From the NCBI GenBank assembly GCA_943326025.2, contig CALPRR020000062.1, positions 1 to 12,035 of the forward strand: DNA of 12,035 bases, in the 5' to 3' direction. This document shows, piece by piece, positions 1-6,024 of the stretch. Both the position numbers and the translations under genes were made by a program. The notes under the pieces are model-generated. The model was not told the DNA's origin. It saw only the letters and a program-made list of their open reading frames with translations, and ran no database searches. Every line of letters begins with the position of its first letter. Position 1 is the stretch's first letter. Source of the DNA: Candidatus Kuenenia stuttgartensis (GTDB lineage: Bacteria; Bacteroidota; Bacteroidia; Flavobacteriales_D; Crocinitomicaceae).

Positions 1-375
1 ATTAAGTCATATAAGGATTTATTAATTTGGCAGAAAGGTATAAGTATTACTAATTTAGTTTATACTTTATTAAAATCTTTTCCAAATGAAGAAATGTATG
101 CATTAACAAGTCAATTAAAACGTTCAACTGTTTCAATTCCAAGTAATATTGCAGAGGGATTTGGTAGAAATTCAGTAAAAAGTTATTTGAATTTTCTAAA
201 AATTTCTAGAGGATCATTATTTGAATTAGAAACACAATTGATTATAGCTGAAAATCAGAATTACATTCAAGATATTGAGCTTTATAATAAAATAATGGGT
301 TTGATTATTGAAGAAGGAAAAATGATTAATTCTTATATAAATAAACTTGAGCAAAATTTAAAAAATTATGTTTAA
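1..375 (+). CDS. Four-helix-bundle protein (23S rRNA intervening-sequence protein family), 5' end cut by window
   Basis: The reading frame is open from base 1 and gives 124 residues. It begins IKSYKDLLIWQKG, which matches the usual N-terminus of the family, so the true ATG probably lies one or two codons outside the window. The internal ATG at 94 would delete the first helix and is not the start. Family hallmarks seen are SYKDLLIWQKG, then LTSQLKRSTVSIPSNIAEG, then a GSLFELETQL helix. These proteins fold as a small four-helix bundle, related to Avd of diversity-generating retroelements and to proteins encoded in intervening sequences of 23S rRNA genes. Their molecular role is unclear. The last 200 bases look clearly more A+T-rich than the following sdhB (about 20-27% versus about 45% GC in sampled 60-base lines). 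It ends 63 bases before sdhB, so it probably interrupts an sdhCAB operon. The family call is confident; any function would be speculation. Confidence 0.88.
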   Translation: MKSYKDLLIWQKGISITNLVYTLLKSFPNEEMYALTSQLKRSTVSIPSNIAEGFGRNSVKSYLNFLKISRGSLFELETQLIIAENQNYIQDIELYNKIMGLIIEEGKMINSYINKLEQNLKNYV

Positions 376-386
376 TTAGGTCTTTA

Positions 387-428
387 TCGAATGTCAAACT
401 AATGACTATTGACTAATGACTAAAAACT
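387..428. repeat. Imperfect heptanucleotide tandem repeat (consensus AATGACT)
   Basis: ACT occurs at 398, 405, 412, 419 and 426, exactly 7 bases apart. The units read TCAAACT, AATGACT, ATTGACT, AATGACT and AAAAACT. The repeat fills most of the 63-base gap between the four-helix-bundle gene and sdhB, and stops about 10 bases before the sdhB start codon. It has no dyad symmetry, so it is not a terminator, and it contains no TAnnTTTG box. It may be a replication-slippage product or the edge of an inserted element; that origin is inferred. Confidence 0.6.
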
Positions 429-438
429 CAAAGATAAA

Positions 439-1203
439 ATGGCAAGTAAAACGATAAACATAAACCTTAAGATTTGGCGTCAAAAGAATGCTAATTCTAA
501 AGGAAGCATGGAAACTTATAAATTAGATAATGTTTCTACTGACAGTTCTTTCTTGGAAATGTTGGATCAATTGAATGAGCAATTAATTAACGAACGTCAA
601 GAGCCAATCGCTTTCGATCACGATTGTCGTGAAGGAATTTGTGGTATGTGTTCTTTATTCATTAATGGAGAAGCTCATGGACCAGATAGAGCTGTTACAA
701 CATGTCAATTACACATGCGTAAATTCAAAGATGGTGAAACAATTTTTGTTGAGCCATTTAGAGCAAAAGCATTCCCTGTAATCAAAGATTTAGTTGTTGA
801 CAGAAGTTCATTTGATCGTATTCAACAAGCTGGTGGATTCGTTTCTGTTAACACTTCAGGAAGAACAATGGATGCAAATGCAATTCCAGTTCCTAAACAT
901 GATGCAGATAAAGCTTTTGAAGCTGCTGCTTGTATTGGTTGTGGTGCTTGTGTTGCTTCATGTGTAAATGCTTCTGCAATGTTATTCGTAGCAGCTAAAG
1001 TTTCTCAATATGCTTTATTGCCTCAAGGTAAAGTTGAAGCAAGGGATCGAGTATTAAACATGGTAAGAACTATGGACGAAGAAGGTTTCGGTAACTGTAC
1101 AAATACAGGTGCTTGTGCCGTTGAATGTCCAAAAGAGATTTCTTTAGAGAACATTGCACGTATGAATAGAGAATATCTAAAAGGTATGCTAACAGCAGAG
1201 TAA
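439..1203 (+). CDS. sdhB: Succinate dehydrogenase / fumarate reductase iron-sulfur subunit
   Basis: This is the electron-transfer subunit of complex II. It passes electrons from the flavoprotein (SdhA) to the membrane anchor and quinone, linking the TCA cycle to respiration on the cytoplasmic face of the inner membrane. All three cluster sites are visible in the 254 residues. The [2Fe-2S] ligands are Cys63, Cys68, Cys71 and Cys89 (DCREGICGMC...TCQ). The [4Fe-4S] ligands are Cys165, Cys168, Cys171 and Cys230. The [3Fe-4S] ligands are Cys175, Cys220 and Cys226, assigned by alignment with known SdhB/FrdB proteins. The length and the lack of proline after Cys175 fit the Bacteroidota and epsilonproteobacterial B-type enzymes. 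The ATG at 439 gives the normal N-terminus. No promoter box lies in the 63-base gap upstream, so transcription probably comes from further left (sdhC, sdhA). A strong terminator follows the stop. Confidence 0.97.
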   Translation: MASKTININLKIWRQKNANSKGSMETYKLDNVSTDSSFLEMLDQLNEQLINERQEPIAFDHDCREGICGMCSLFINGEAHGPDRAVTTCQLHMRKFKDGETIFVEPFRAKAFPVIKDLVVDRSSFDRIQQAGGFVSVNTSGRTMDANAIPVPKHDADKAFEAAACIGCGACVASCVNASAMLFVAAKVSQYALLPQGKVEARDRVLNMVRTMDEEGFGNCTNTGACAVECPKEISLENIARMNREYLKGMLTAE

Positions 1204-1211
1204 TAAAATAA

Positions 1212-1264
1212 TTTTAATGAAAAAAGGGGGTTAAACAATGTTTAATCCCCTTTTTTCATTAAAA
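1212..1264 (+). terminator. Strong, potentially bidirectional terminator after sdhB
   Basis: A 25-base arm (1212-1236) pairs with 1240-1264 across a 3-base AAT loop, with a single G-U wobble and no mismatches. The core GGGG/CCCC stem is flanked by an A6 tract on the left and a T6 tract on the right. It could therefore end transcripts in either direction. It lies 8 bases after the sdhB stop. Confidence 0.92.
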
Positions 1265-1312
1265 TTAAAACAACTATATGTTAAAAAATTATATTTTATA
1301 TTATTTTTTCTT

Positions 1313-1320
1313 TAAATTTG
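1313..1320 (+). promoter_or_regulatory. Bacteroidota -7 promoter box for the T9SS cargo gene
   Basis: TAAATTTG fits the Bacteroidota sigma-ABfr -7 consensus TAnnTTTG. It lies 23 bases before the ATG at 1344, just after the sdhB terminator. No clear TTG-type -33 box sits at the expected distance; the region upstream is nearly pure A+T. The downstream gene needs its own promoter because of the terminator. Confidence 0.55.
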
Positions 1321-1343
1321 TTTTGCACTAAATAATTTAAAAT

Positions 1344-3080
1344 ATGAAAAAAATTTTACTTTCACTTCTTGTCGTTGTTAGTTCTTTAACTGCAATGTCT
1401 CAAGTTATCTTTAAAGTTCAATCACCTTCTGTAATTTCAGGACTTTATCCATTTACAAGCAATGGAGATGGTTCAAACTGGGGCTTACCAAACTTAAATA
1501 ACCCAGCTGATGCAGTAGAAGATACATTAAAGATAGTTAATGATGGTACACCAGGATTAAATGCACAAGGCAATCCAAAATCTGCTGAAGGATGTAGCGC
1601 AATTCAAAATAACTTAACAGGAAAAATTGCTGTTATTTATAGAGGATCATGTGCTTTTGCTGTTAAAGCATTAAATGCACAAAATGCTGGAGCTAGAGCA
1701 GTAGTTTTTATTAATAATGTTCCTGGAACGCTTAATTTAGGTGGTGGTACAACTCTTAATACAGTTACAATACCAGTATCAATCATTTCAAACTCTGACG
1801 GTGCACTTATAGTAAACCAAATGGCTACAGATTCAGTTATTGTATTCTTAGGTAACAAAATCAATTTCTTTGCAAATGATTTAGCAACTAAAAATACTGA
1901 TGTAATGGTTGCAAAACAATTTGCAAGTCCAACTTTACTTAGTCAAAATGCAACAGAATTTAATATTGATTTAGGATTAAAAGTAAGAAATTACGGAACG
2001 AGCAGTGCAACAGGTGCAACTGTAACTGCATCAGTAAAATATAACGGTTCTGATATTTATACTAATACTTCAAGTCCATTTAATTTACCTGTTGCAGATA
2101 GTATTTTTGTTGATTTTCCTCAGTTTTCACAAAGCAGCTATTCTCCAGGAAAATATACACTTTCTTATACGATTAATAATTCTCTAGCTGATCAAGATAC
2201 TTCTGACAATACATACAGAACAGATTTCGTTATTTCTGATACTTTATTTTCATATGCACCTTTAAATAGTGTTACAAATTTACCTATTGCTAATAGTGGA
2301 ACACAACCAGCAACATTTAGTAGTGAATATGATGCTTGTATTGCTTTTCAAAATCCAAATGCAAACAGAATTCAAGCAGAAGGATTATATTTTTCAGCTT
2401 CAACAAATGCTGCAGATTCATTAGCAGGTCAAGAAATAGTTGTTTCAGTATACGAAATAACAGATGTATTTGATGATTTTGTAACTGCTCCAGCTGCTGG
2501 TTCGGTTAACTTTTTCCCATTAACACAAGGTTTCTATTCGTACCCTGCAAATGGTAATCAAGCAAACTTGCAAAGAACAATGATTTATAAACCATTCGCT
2601 GAAATTGTTGAATTAGAAAATGATAAGCGATACATGTTCTGTGCTCAAGCTAAATCTTCAAAAGTATTTATTGGTTACAACACTAAATTAAATTATGAAA
2701 CAAATATTGATTCATTATTACAACCATTAGTGCCAGTTATTTCAGATGGTTCTGTAAATTTAGCAGGATTTGGTGGTGACAATGTTCCAGCTTTAGCTCT
2801 TAAAGTAAATGCTAATACTGTTGGAATTGCTGAAAACAATAAAATTGACATGAATGCATTCCCAAATCCAACAAAAGGTAATTTAACTATTACAATTCCT
2901 GAAAATGGAAATGGTTCAGTAAGAATAACAGATATTACAGGAAAAGAAGTAATGAACGTTAATGTTACTTTCGCTAATAATAAATCAGTTGTAAATACTG
3001 AAAACTTAGAAGCTGGAATGTACATTGTAAATGTTATCGTTAACTCTAAAGTTGCTCAAACAACTATCGTTAAACAATAA
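1344..3080 (+). CDS. Secreted PA-domain protein with T9SS type A C-terminal sorting domain
   Basis: The 578-residue protein starts with a Sec signal peptide (residues 1 to about 19, ending ...LTAMSQ). Residues about 40-170 look like a protease-associated (PA) domain: Cys84 and Cys103 flank GKIAVIYRGSCAF, followed by AQNAGARAVVFINN and the IPVSIIS strand. Residues about 195-300 look like a CARDB-type Ig-like domain (LGLKVRNYGTSSATGATV). Residues about 320-490 form a beta-rich region I do not recognise. Residues about 503-578 are a type A sorting domain (FPNPTKGNLTITI...DITGKEV...LEAGMYIVNV), which directs export through the type IX secretion system and surface anchoring or release. No catalytic protease domain is visible, so the PA domain may bind ligand or protein. 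It is a single-gene unit between two terminators. The export route is well supported; the substrate or role is unknown. Confidence 0.88.
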   Translation: MKKILLSLLVVVSSLTAMSQVIFKVQSPSVISGLYPFTSNGDGSNWGLPNLNNPADAVEDTLKIVNDGTPGLNAQGNPKSAEGCSAIQNNLTGKIAVIYRGSCAFAVKALNAQNAGARAVVFINNVPGTLNLGGGTTLNTVTIPVSIISNSDGALIVNQMATDSVIVFLGNKINFFANDLATKNTDVMVAKQFASPTLLSQNATEFNIDLGLKVRNYGTSSATGATVTASVKYNGSDIYTNTSSPFNLPVADSIFVDFPQFSQSSYSPGKYTLSYTINNSLADQDTSDNTYRTDFVISDTLFSYAPLNSVTNLPIANSGTQPATFSSEYDACIAFQNPNANRIQAEGLYFSASTNAADSLAGQEIVVSVYEITDVFDDFVTAPAAGSVNFFPLTQGFYSYPANGNQANLQRTMIYKPFAEIVELENDKRYMFCAQAKSSKVFIGYNTKLNYETNIDSLLQPLVPVISDGSVNLAGFGGDNVPALALKVNANTVGIAENNKIDMNAFPNPTKGNLTITIPENGNGSVRITDITGKEVMNVNVTFANNKSVVNTENLEAGMYIVNVIVNSKVAQTTIVKQ

Positions 3081-3104
3081 GATTTAAAACATACATATTA
3101 ATTT

Positions 3105-3132
3105 AGAGGGAGTTTATACTCCCTCTTTTTTT
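3105..3132 (+). terminator. Rho-independent terminator of the T9SS cargo gene
   Basis: A perfect 9-bp stem pairs AGAGGGAGT (3105-3113) with ACTCCCTCT (3118-3126) over a TTAT loop and is followed directly by a T run to 3132. It starts 24 bases after the stop codon. Confidence 0.93.
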
Positions 3133-3170
3133 GTGCACTATTTTGAATTTTAGAAAAGCTTAATAAAAAT

Positions 3171-3223
3171 AAAAAAAGCAGAATAAGATAACATCATTTT
3201 CATTCTGTTACTCATTCTGCTTT
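3171..3223 (-). terminator. Terminator downstream of tRNA-Ser (minus strand)
   Basis: A 10-bp perfect stem pairs 3175-3184 with 3214-3223 (plus-strand AAAGCAGAAT and ATTCTGCTTT). An inner 5-bp TAACA/TGTTA stem (3189-3193 with 3206-3210) lies inside the long loop. On the minus strand the stem is followed by a run of seven T residues. It begins 4 bases beyond the tRNA 3' end and would also stop any readthrough from ansA. It faces the plus-strand terminator at 3105-3132. Confidence 0.75.
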
Positions 3224-3226
3224 CTG

Positions 3227-3314
3227 CGGAGAGGGCGGGATTCGAACCCGCGATACCCTTTTGAGGTATACACACTTTCCAGGCGTGCTCCTTCAACCAC
3301 TCGGACACCTCTCC
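3227..3314 (-). tRNA. tRNA-Ser (anticodon GGA)
   Basis: The minus strand folds as an 88-nt class II tRNA. The acceptor stem is GGAGAGG with CCTCTCC and discriminator G. The anticodon loop is CTGGAAA, with anticodon GGA at plus positions 3278-3280, reading UCC and UCU codons. The long variable arm has an ATACC/GGTAT stem, and the T arm is GCGGG-TTCGAAT-CCCGC. The long variable arm and the discriminator G are serine-tRNA identity features. The CCA end is not encoded (GCAG follows), so it must be added after transcription. It lies between ansA and the T9SS cargo gene with its own -7 box. Confidence 0.97.
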
Positions 3315-3328
3315 TCTTAATTGGGTTG

Positions 3329-3336
3329 CAAAGTTA
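3329..3336 (-). promoter_or_regulatory. -7 promoter box for tRNA-Ser
   Basis: On the minus strand this reads TAACTTTG, a full TAnnTTTG match, ending 14 bases before the tRNA 5' end. A distinct -33 box is not obvious. The tRNA can thus be transcribed apart from the upstream ansA gene. Confidence 0.55.
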
Positions 3337-3376
3337 AGAAAGTCTTTTAATTAAAAGGTCTTTTTTTAAATCAATG

Positions 3377-4408
3377 TTATACGGACAATTCTCCAATTAG
3401 AGAAGTTGACAATTTATCTTTTATGACATCTAATGAAGATTCACTTCCAAGTAAATACATCATTTTCGCTAATGCCGCCTCAGTTGTCATGTCTCTTCCT
3501 GAAATAACACCAATTTTACTAAAGAAGGAACTTGTTTCATATTTCCCTTGCTCAACACTTCCAGAACTACATTGAGTAATATTTAAAACAATTCCCCCTT
3601 CTTTGATGTAATTCGTTATTAATTCTCTAAATGAGGAATCACTTGGTGCATTTCCTGCTCCAAATGTTTCAATAATAATCCCTTTTACTTGCTGAAAATC
3701 AAAAATACTCTTGTAAACATTAGCAGAGAATCCTGGGAATATTTTCAATAAAGCAACATGATTGTCGAAATGCGTAAATAATTTTAATTCAGATAAGTCT
3801 GATCTCAGTAAACGTTCTTTATTAAATTGAATTTTTACACCTGCAATTGCTAATTCAGCATAATTAGGCGAACTGAAAGCTTCAAATTGATTAGCTGATA
3901 CTTTAGAGCTTCTATTGCCTCTGTATAATGAATATTCAAAGTAAACAGCTACCTCTTGTACAATACTTTCTCCTGATTCATCTTTAGAGGCAGCAATTTC
4001 AATTGCCGTAATTAAATTCTCTTTTCCATCTGTACGTATGGTGCCTATTGGTAATTGAGAACCTGTTAAAATAACAGGTTTTTTTAAACCTTGTAACATG
4101 AAACTTAAACCAGATGCAGTATATGCCATGGTATCCGAACCATGAAGAATTACAAATCCATCATATAGTGCATAATTGTCATAAACTATTTGAGCAATAT
4201 CTGCCCAACGACTAGGATGCATTTCTGATGAATCAACCGGGTGATCAAAGCTAATTGTAGTTAAATCAATATTTAATCGTTCTAATTCAGGAATATGATG
4301 GTACATATGCTTAAAATCAAAACTAATTAACCGTCCTGACTTCGGATCATTAATCATTCCAATCGTACCACCCGTATAGATAATTAAAACTTTATTTTTT
4401 GTAATCAT
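3377..4408 (-). CDS. ansA: Type I L-asparaginase
   Basis: This enzyme hydrolyses L-asparagine to aspartate and ammonia, probably in the cytoplasm because no signal peptide is present. Counted from the ATG at 4408, the 343-residue protein shows the nucleophile loop YTGGTIGM (Thr12 and Thr15). It also shows the second active-site segment HGSDTMAYTASG (Ser91, Asp92) and the RGNRSSK segment with the probable catalytic Lys169. KKPVILTGSQLPIG is another family signature. Ser91 stands where E. coli AnsA has threonine, a conservative change that keeps the hydroxyl. An in-frame TTG at 4414 would add two residues, but the ATG gives the normal N-terminus. The ATG lies 9 bases after the tatD stop, so the two genes are very likely cotranscribed. 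I see no convincing terminator between ansA and tRNA-Ser; the hairpin beyond the tRNA may serve both. Confidence 0.95.
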   Translation of the reverse strand: MITKNKVLIIYTGGTIGMINDPKSGRLISFDFKHMYHHIPELERLNIDLTTISFDHPVDSSEMHPSRWADIAQIVYDNYALYDGFVILHGSDTMAYTASGLSFMLQGLKKPVILTGSQLPIGTIRTDGKENLITAIEIAASKDESGESIVQEVAVYFEYSLYRGNRSSKVSANQFEAFSSPNYAELAIAGVKIQFNKERLLRSDLSELKLFTHFDNHVALLKIFPGFSANVYKSIFDFQQVKGIIIETFGAGNAPSDSSFRELITNYIKEGGIVLNITQCSSGSVEQGKYETSSFFSKIGVISGRDMTTEAALAKMMYLLGSESSLDVIKDKLSTSLIGELSV

Positions 4409-4417
4409 AATCAATTC

Positions 4418-5191
4418 TTACTTTATGGAAGGAAATAATTCAAAAGTATTATTTGTTGTTGTTTCTTCAACTTCTTTTAATGAAATTTGATAAACATCAG
4501 CTAATTTTTCAGCAATGTGAACCAAATAACTACTTTCATTTCGTTTTCCTCTATAAGGAACAGGTGGTAAATAAGGTGAATCTGTTTCTAACACTATGTT
4601 ACTTAAATCGATATTTTCAAGAACTTTATCTAATTCAGCTTTTTTATAAGTCAAAACTCCACCGATACCTAATTTAAAACCTTTATAAGATAAGGCTTTT
4701 TTAGCTTGATCTGAATCACCTGTAAAACAATGAAAAATTCCTTTTAACCTGTCATCATGAAGTACATCTAAAATTTCAAAAATCTCTTGAAATGCTTCCC
4801 GTGCATGTATGACAATTGGAAGATTTAATTCTTTTGCCCAATTGACTTGCTGTGAAAATGCCGACTTTTGTTCTTCGATAAATGTCTTATCCCAATAGAG
4901 ATCAATTCCAATTTCTCCGACAGCAATATAGTTTCCTTTGAATAAATAATCTTTAATTATTGCTAATTGTTGTTCCCAATCCTCTTTAACATAACCTGGA
5001 TGTAACCCCATCATAGCATAGCAATTAGTAGGATAATCTTTCACCAATTGATGCATACCTTCAATGCTTTCTATATCTATATTGGGCAACAATAATTTTT
5101 CTACTCCATTTGTTAATGAACGTTGAATCATTTCTGAACGATCATCATTGAATTCAGCTGAATAGAGATGAGTGTGCGTATCTATAAACAT
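4418..5191 (-). CDS. tatD: TatD family metal-dependent hydrolase (DNase)
   Basis: TatD proteins are TIM-barrel metal-dependent nucleases of the amidohydrolase superfamily, with 3'-5' exonuclease activity shown for E. coli TatD. The 257 residues contain every usual metal ligand: His6 and His8 (FIDTHTHLY), Glu93 (GEIGID), His129 (VIHAREA), His154 (HCFTGD) and Asp204 (LETDSPYLPP). The length is typical. It sits 9 bases downstream of the barrel-protein stop and 9 bases upstream of the ansA ATG, so it is the middle gene of a compact three-gene unit. The family is certain; the exact substrate in this organism is not known, and paralogues such as YcfH and YjjV are alternatives to TatD proper. Confidence 0.94.
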   Translation of the reverse strand: MFIDTHTHLYSAEFNDDRSEMIQRSLTNGVEKLLLPNIDIESIEGMHQLVKDYPTNCYAMMGLHPGYVKEDWEQQLAIIKDYLFKGNYIAVGEIGIDLYWDKTFIEEQKSAFSQQVNWAKELNLPIVIHAREAFQEIFEILDVLHDDRLKGIFHCFTGDSDQAKKALSYKGFKLGIGGVLTYKKAELDKVLENIDLSNIVLETDSPYLPPVPYRGKRNESSYLVHIAEKLADVYQISLKEVEETTTNNTFELFPSIK

Positions 5192-5200
5192 CGTTAAATA

Positions 5201-5950
5201 TTAAAATAGAGAAATACTTAATCCAACTTGAAGTAGATTAATGGGTGTGCTTTTAGAATTTGAAAATACTTTATTCATTGAATAACTTCCAAAAAGTGCC
5301 CAATTTCTAATCCCAATTCGAGCATGAACAGAATAAACTAAACGATTTACATCAGGGAAATAAAAAGACTTTATTCGTTTATCTATATCAGCTGATTGAA
5401 TAATGTATTTAGAATATAGATTTGCCTGATAACCAATTTTTCCACCCAGATGGAATTTTACATGCTGCCAATTTTTTGCACTAAATCTTAATTCTAAAGG
5501 AATAGAAAAAATATTTCCCCCTAATGAACTTCTTTTAAAAGCATCTAAAGAATCTTTTAATTGGTAAACCGTTGTTCCTGCTTTTACATTCGATAAAAAT
5601 AAATTATCATGACCAACTTGAAAGAAAGAATGAGAGATACCAGTACCTATAGAAATTGTATTTCCTTTTGTAATCGGAATATCGAATAATAAACTTGTAT
5701 TCAAACCTAAAGACAATCCTCTGTTTTTAAAAGATTCTATACCTCCTGAAAAAGTAGAATGAGTTACATCAAATATTAAACGATCATATTTACGAACCTT
5801 TTCAGTTTCTGCAGGATGAATACCTGTATAAAACCACATAAATCCTGGGCGAAAACGTGAAATTAATGTTGAATCATTTTGCGATTTCCCAAAAACAGAA
5901 AATACACTTAAACAGCATATTAGTATAACTTTATATTGAATTAATTTCAT
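5201..5950 (-). CDS. Putative outer-membrane beta-barrel protein (PorT-like family)
   Basis: The 249-residue product has a Sec signal peptide (hydrophobic residues about 6-20, cleavage near VFGKSQ). Alternating strand-like segments follow, such as LSLGLNTSLLFDIPI, TISIGTGISHSFFQVG, FSIPLELRFSA and FHLGGKIGYQANLYS. It ends in LQVGLSISLF, a terminal phenylalanine typical of barrels inserted by the BAM complex. The IPLELRF segment resembles the outer-membrane beta-barrel domain common in Bacteroidota (PorT-like, PF13568). There is no plug or TonB box, so transport through TonB is unlikely. It is the first gene of the unit leading to tatD and ansA, with a -7 box 41 bases upstream. Its function is unknown; the barrel call rests on pattern rather than on a specific motif. 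Confidence 0.65.
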   Translation of the reverse strand: MKLIQYKVILICCLSVFSVFGKSQNDSTLISRFRPGFMWFYTGIHPAETEKVRKYDRLIFDVTHSTFSGGIESFKNRGLSLGLNTSLLFDIPITKGNTISIGTGISHSFFQVGHDNLFLSNVKAGTTVYQLKDSLDAFKRSSLGGNIFSIPLELRFSAKNWQHVKFHLGGKIGYQANLYSKYIIQSADIDKRIKSFYFPDVNRLVYSVHARIGIRNWALFGSYSMNKVFSNSKSTPINLLQVGLSISLF

Positions 5951-5990
5951 TTTCTATTATTTGATACAACAAAATATCCACTTAATGCTT

Positions 5991-5998
5991 CAAAGTTA
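5991..5998 (-). promoter_or_regulatory. -7 promoter box for the barrel-tatD-ansA unit
   Basis: On the minus strand this reads TAACTTTG, a full match to TAnnTTTG, placed 40 bases upstream of the ATG at 5950 and 26 bases after the ppk stop. No good -33 box is seen, and there is no terminator between ppk and this site, so readthrough from ppk is also possible. Confidence 0.5.
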
Positions 5999-6024
5999 AT
6001 CAAATACTAGAAATGAATAAAAAT

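Noticed and set aside
1..428. Diversity-generating retroelement suggested by the Avd-like fold of the four-helix-bundle protein
   Set aside because: There is no reverse transcriptase and no template/variable repeat pair in the window, and adenine-specific variation cannot be seen. The protein fits the stand-alone intervening-sequence family better. DNA to the left was not visible.
387..428. CRISPR array or attachment site
   Set aside because: The repeat unit is 7 bases with no spacers, no dyad and no cas or integrase gene nearby.
1023..1238. Minus-strand 71-codon frame across the sdhB end and terminator
   Set aside because: It starts inside the terminator hairpin and is antisense to the conserved cysteine region of sdhB, so it is a shadow.
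2693..3025. Minus-strand reading frame of 110 codons opposite the T9SS sorting domain
   Set aside because: It lies fully within a well-supported gene, has no promoter box, and its hydrophobic composition is what the reverse strand of a beta-rich coding region gives. The same reasoning excludes the frames at 1637-1864, 10033-10296 and 10533-10802 on the minus strand.
3227..3314. tRNA-Ser as an integration site for a mobile element
   Set aside because: No integrase is present, I saw no direct duplicate of the tRNA 3' end elsewhere in the window, and both flanks are ordinary chromosomal genes.
3344..3357. Palindrome CTTTTAATTAAAAG after ansA as an ansA terminator
   Set aside because: The stem is pure A+T apart from the end pair, and the T run that follows it lies on the plus strand, which is the wrong direction for ansA.
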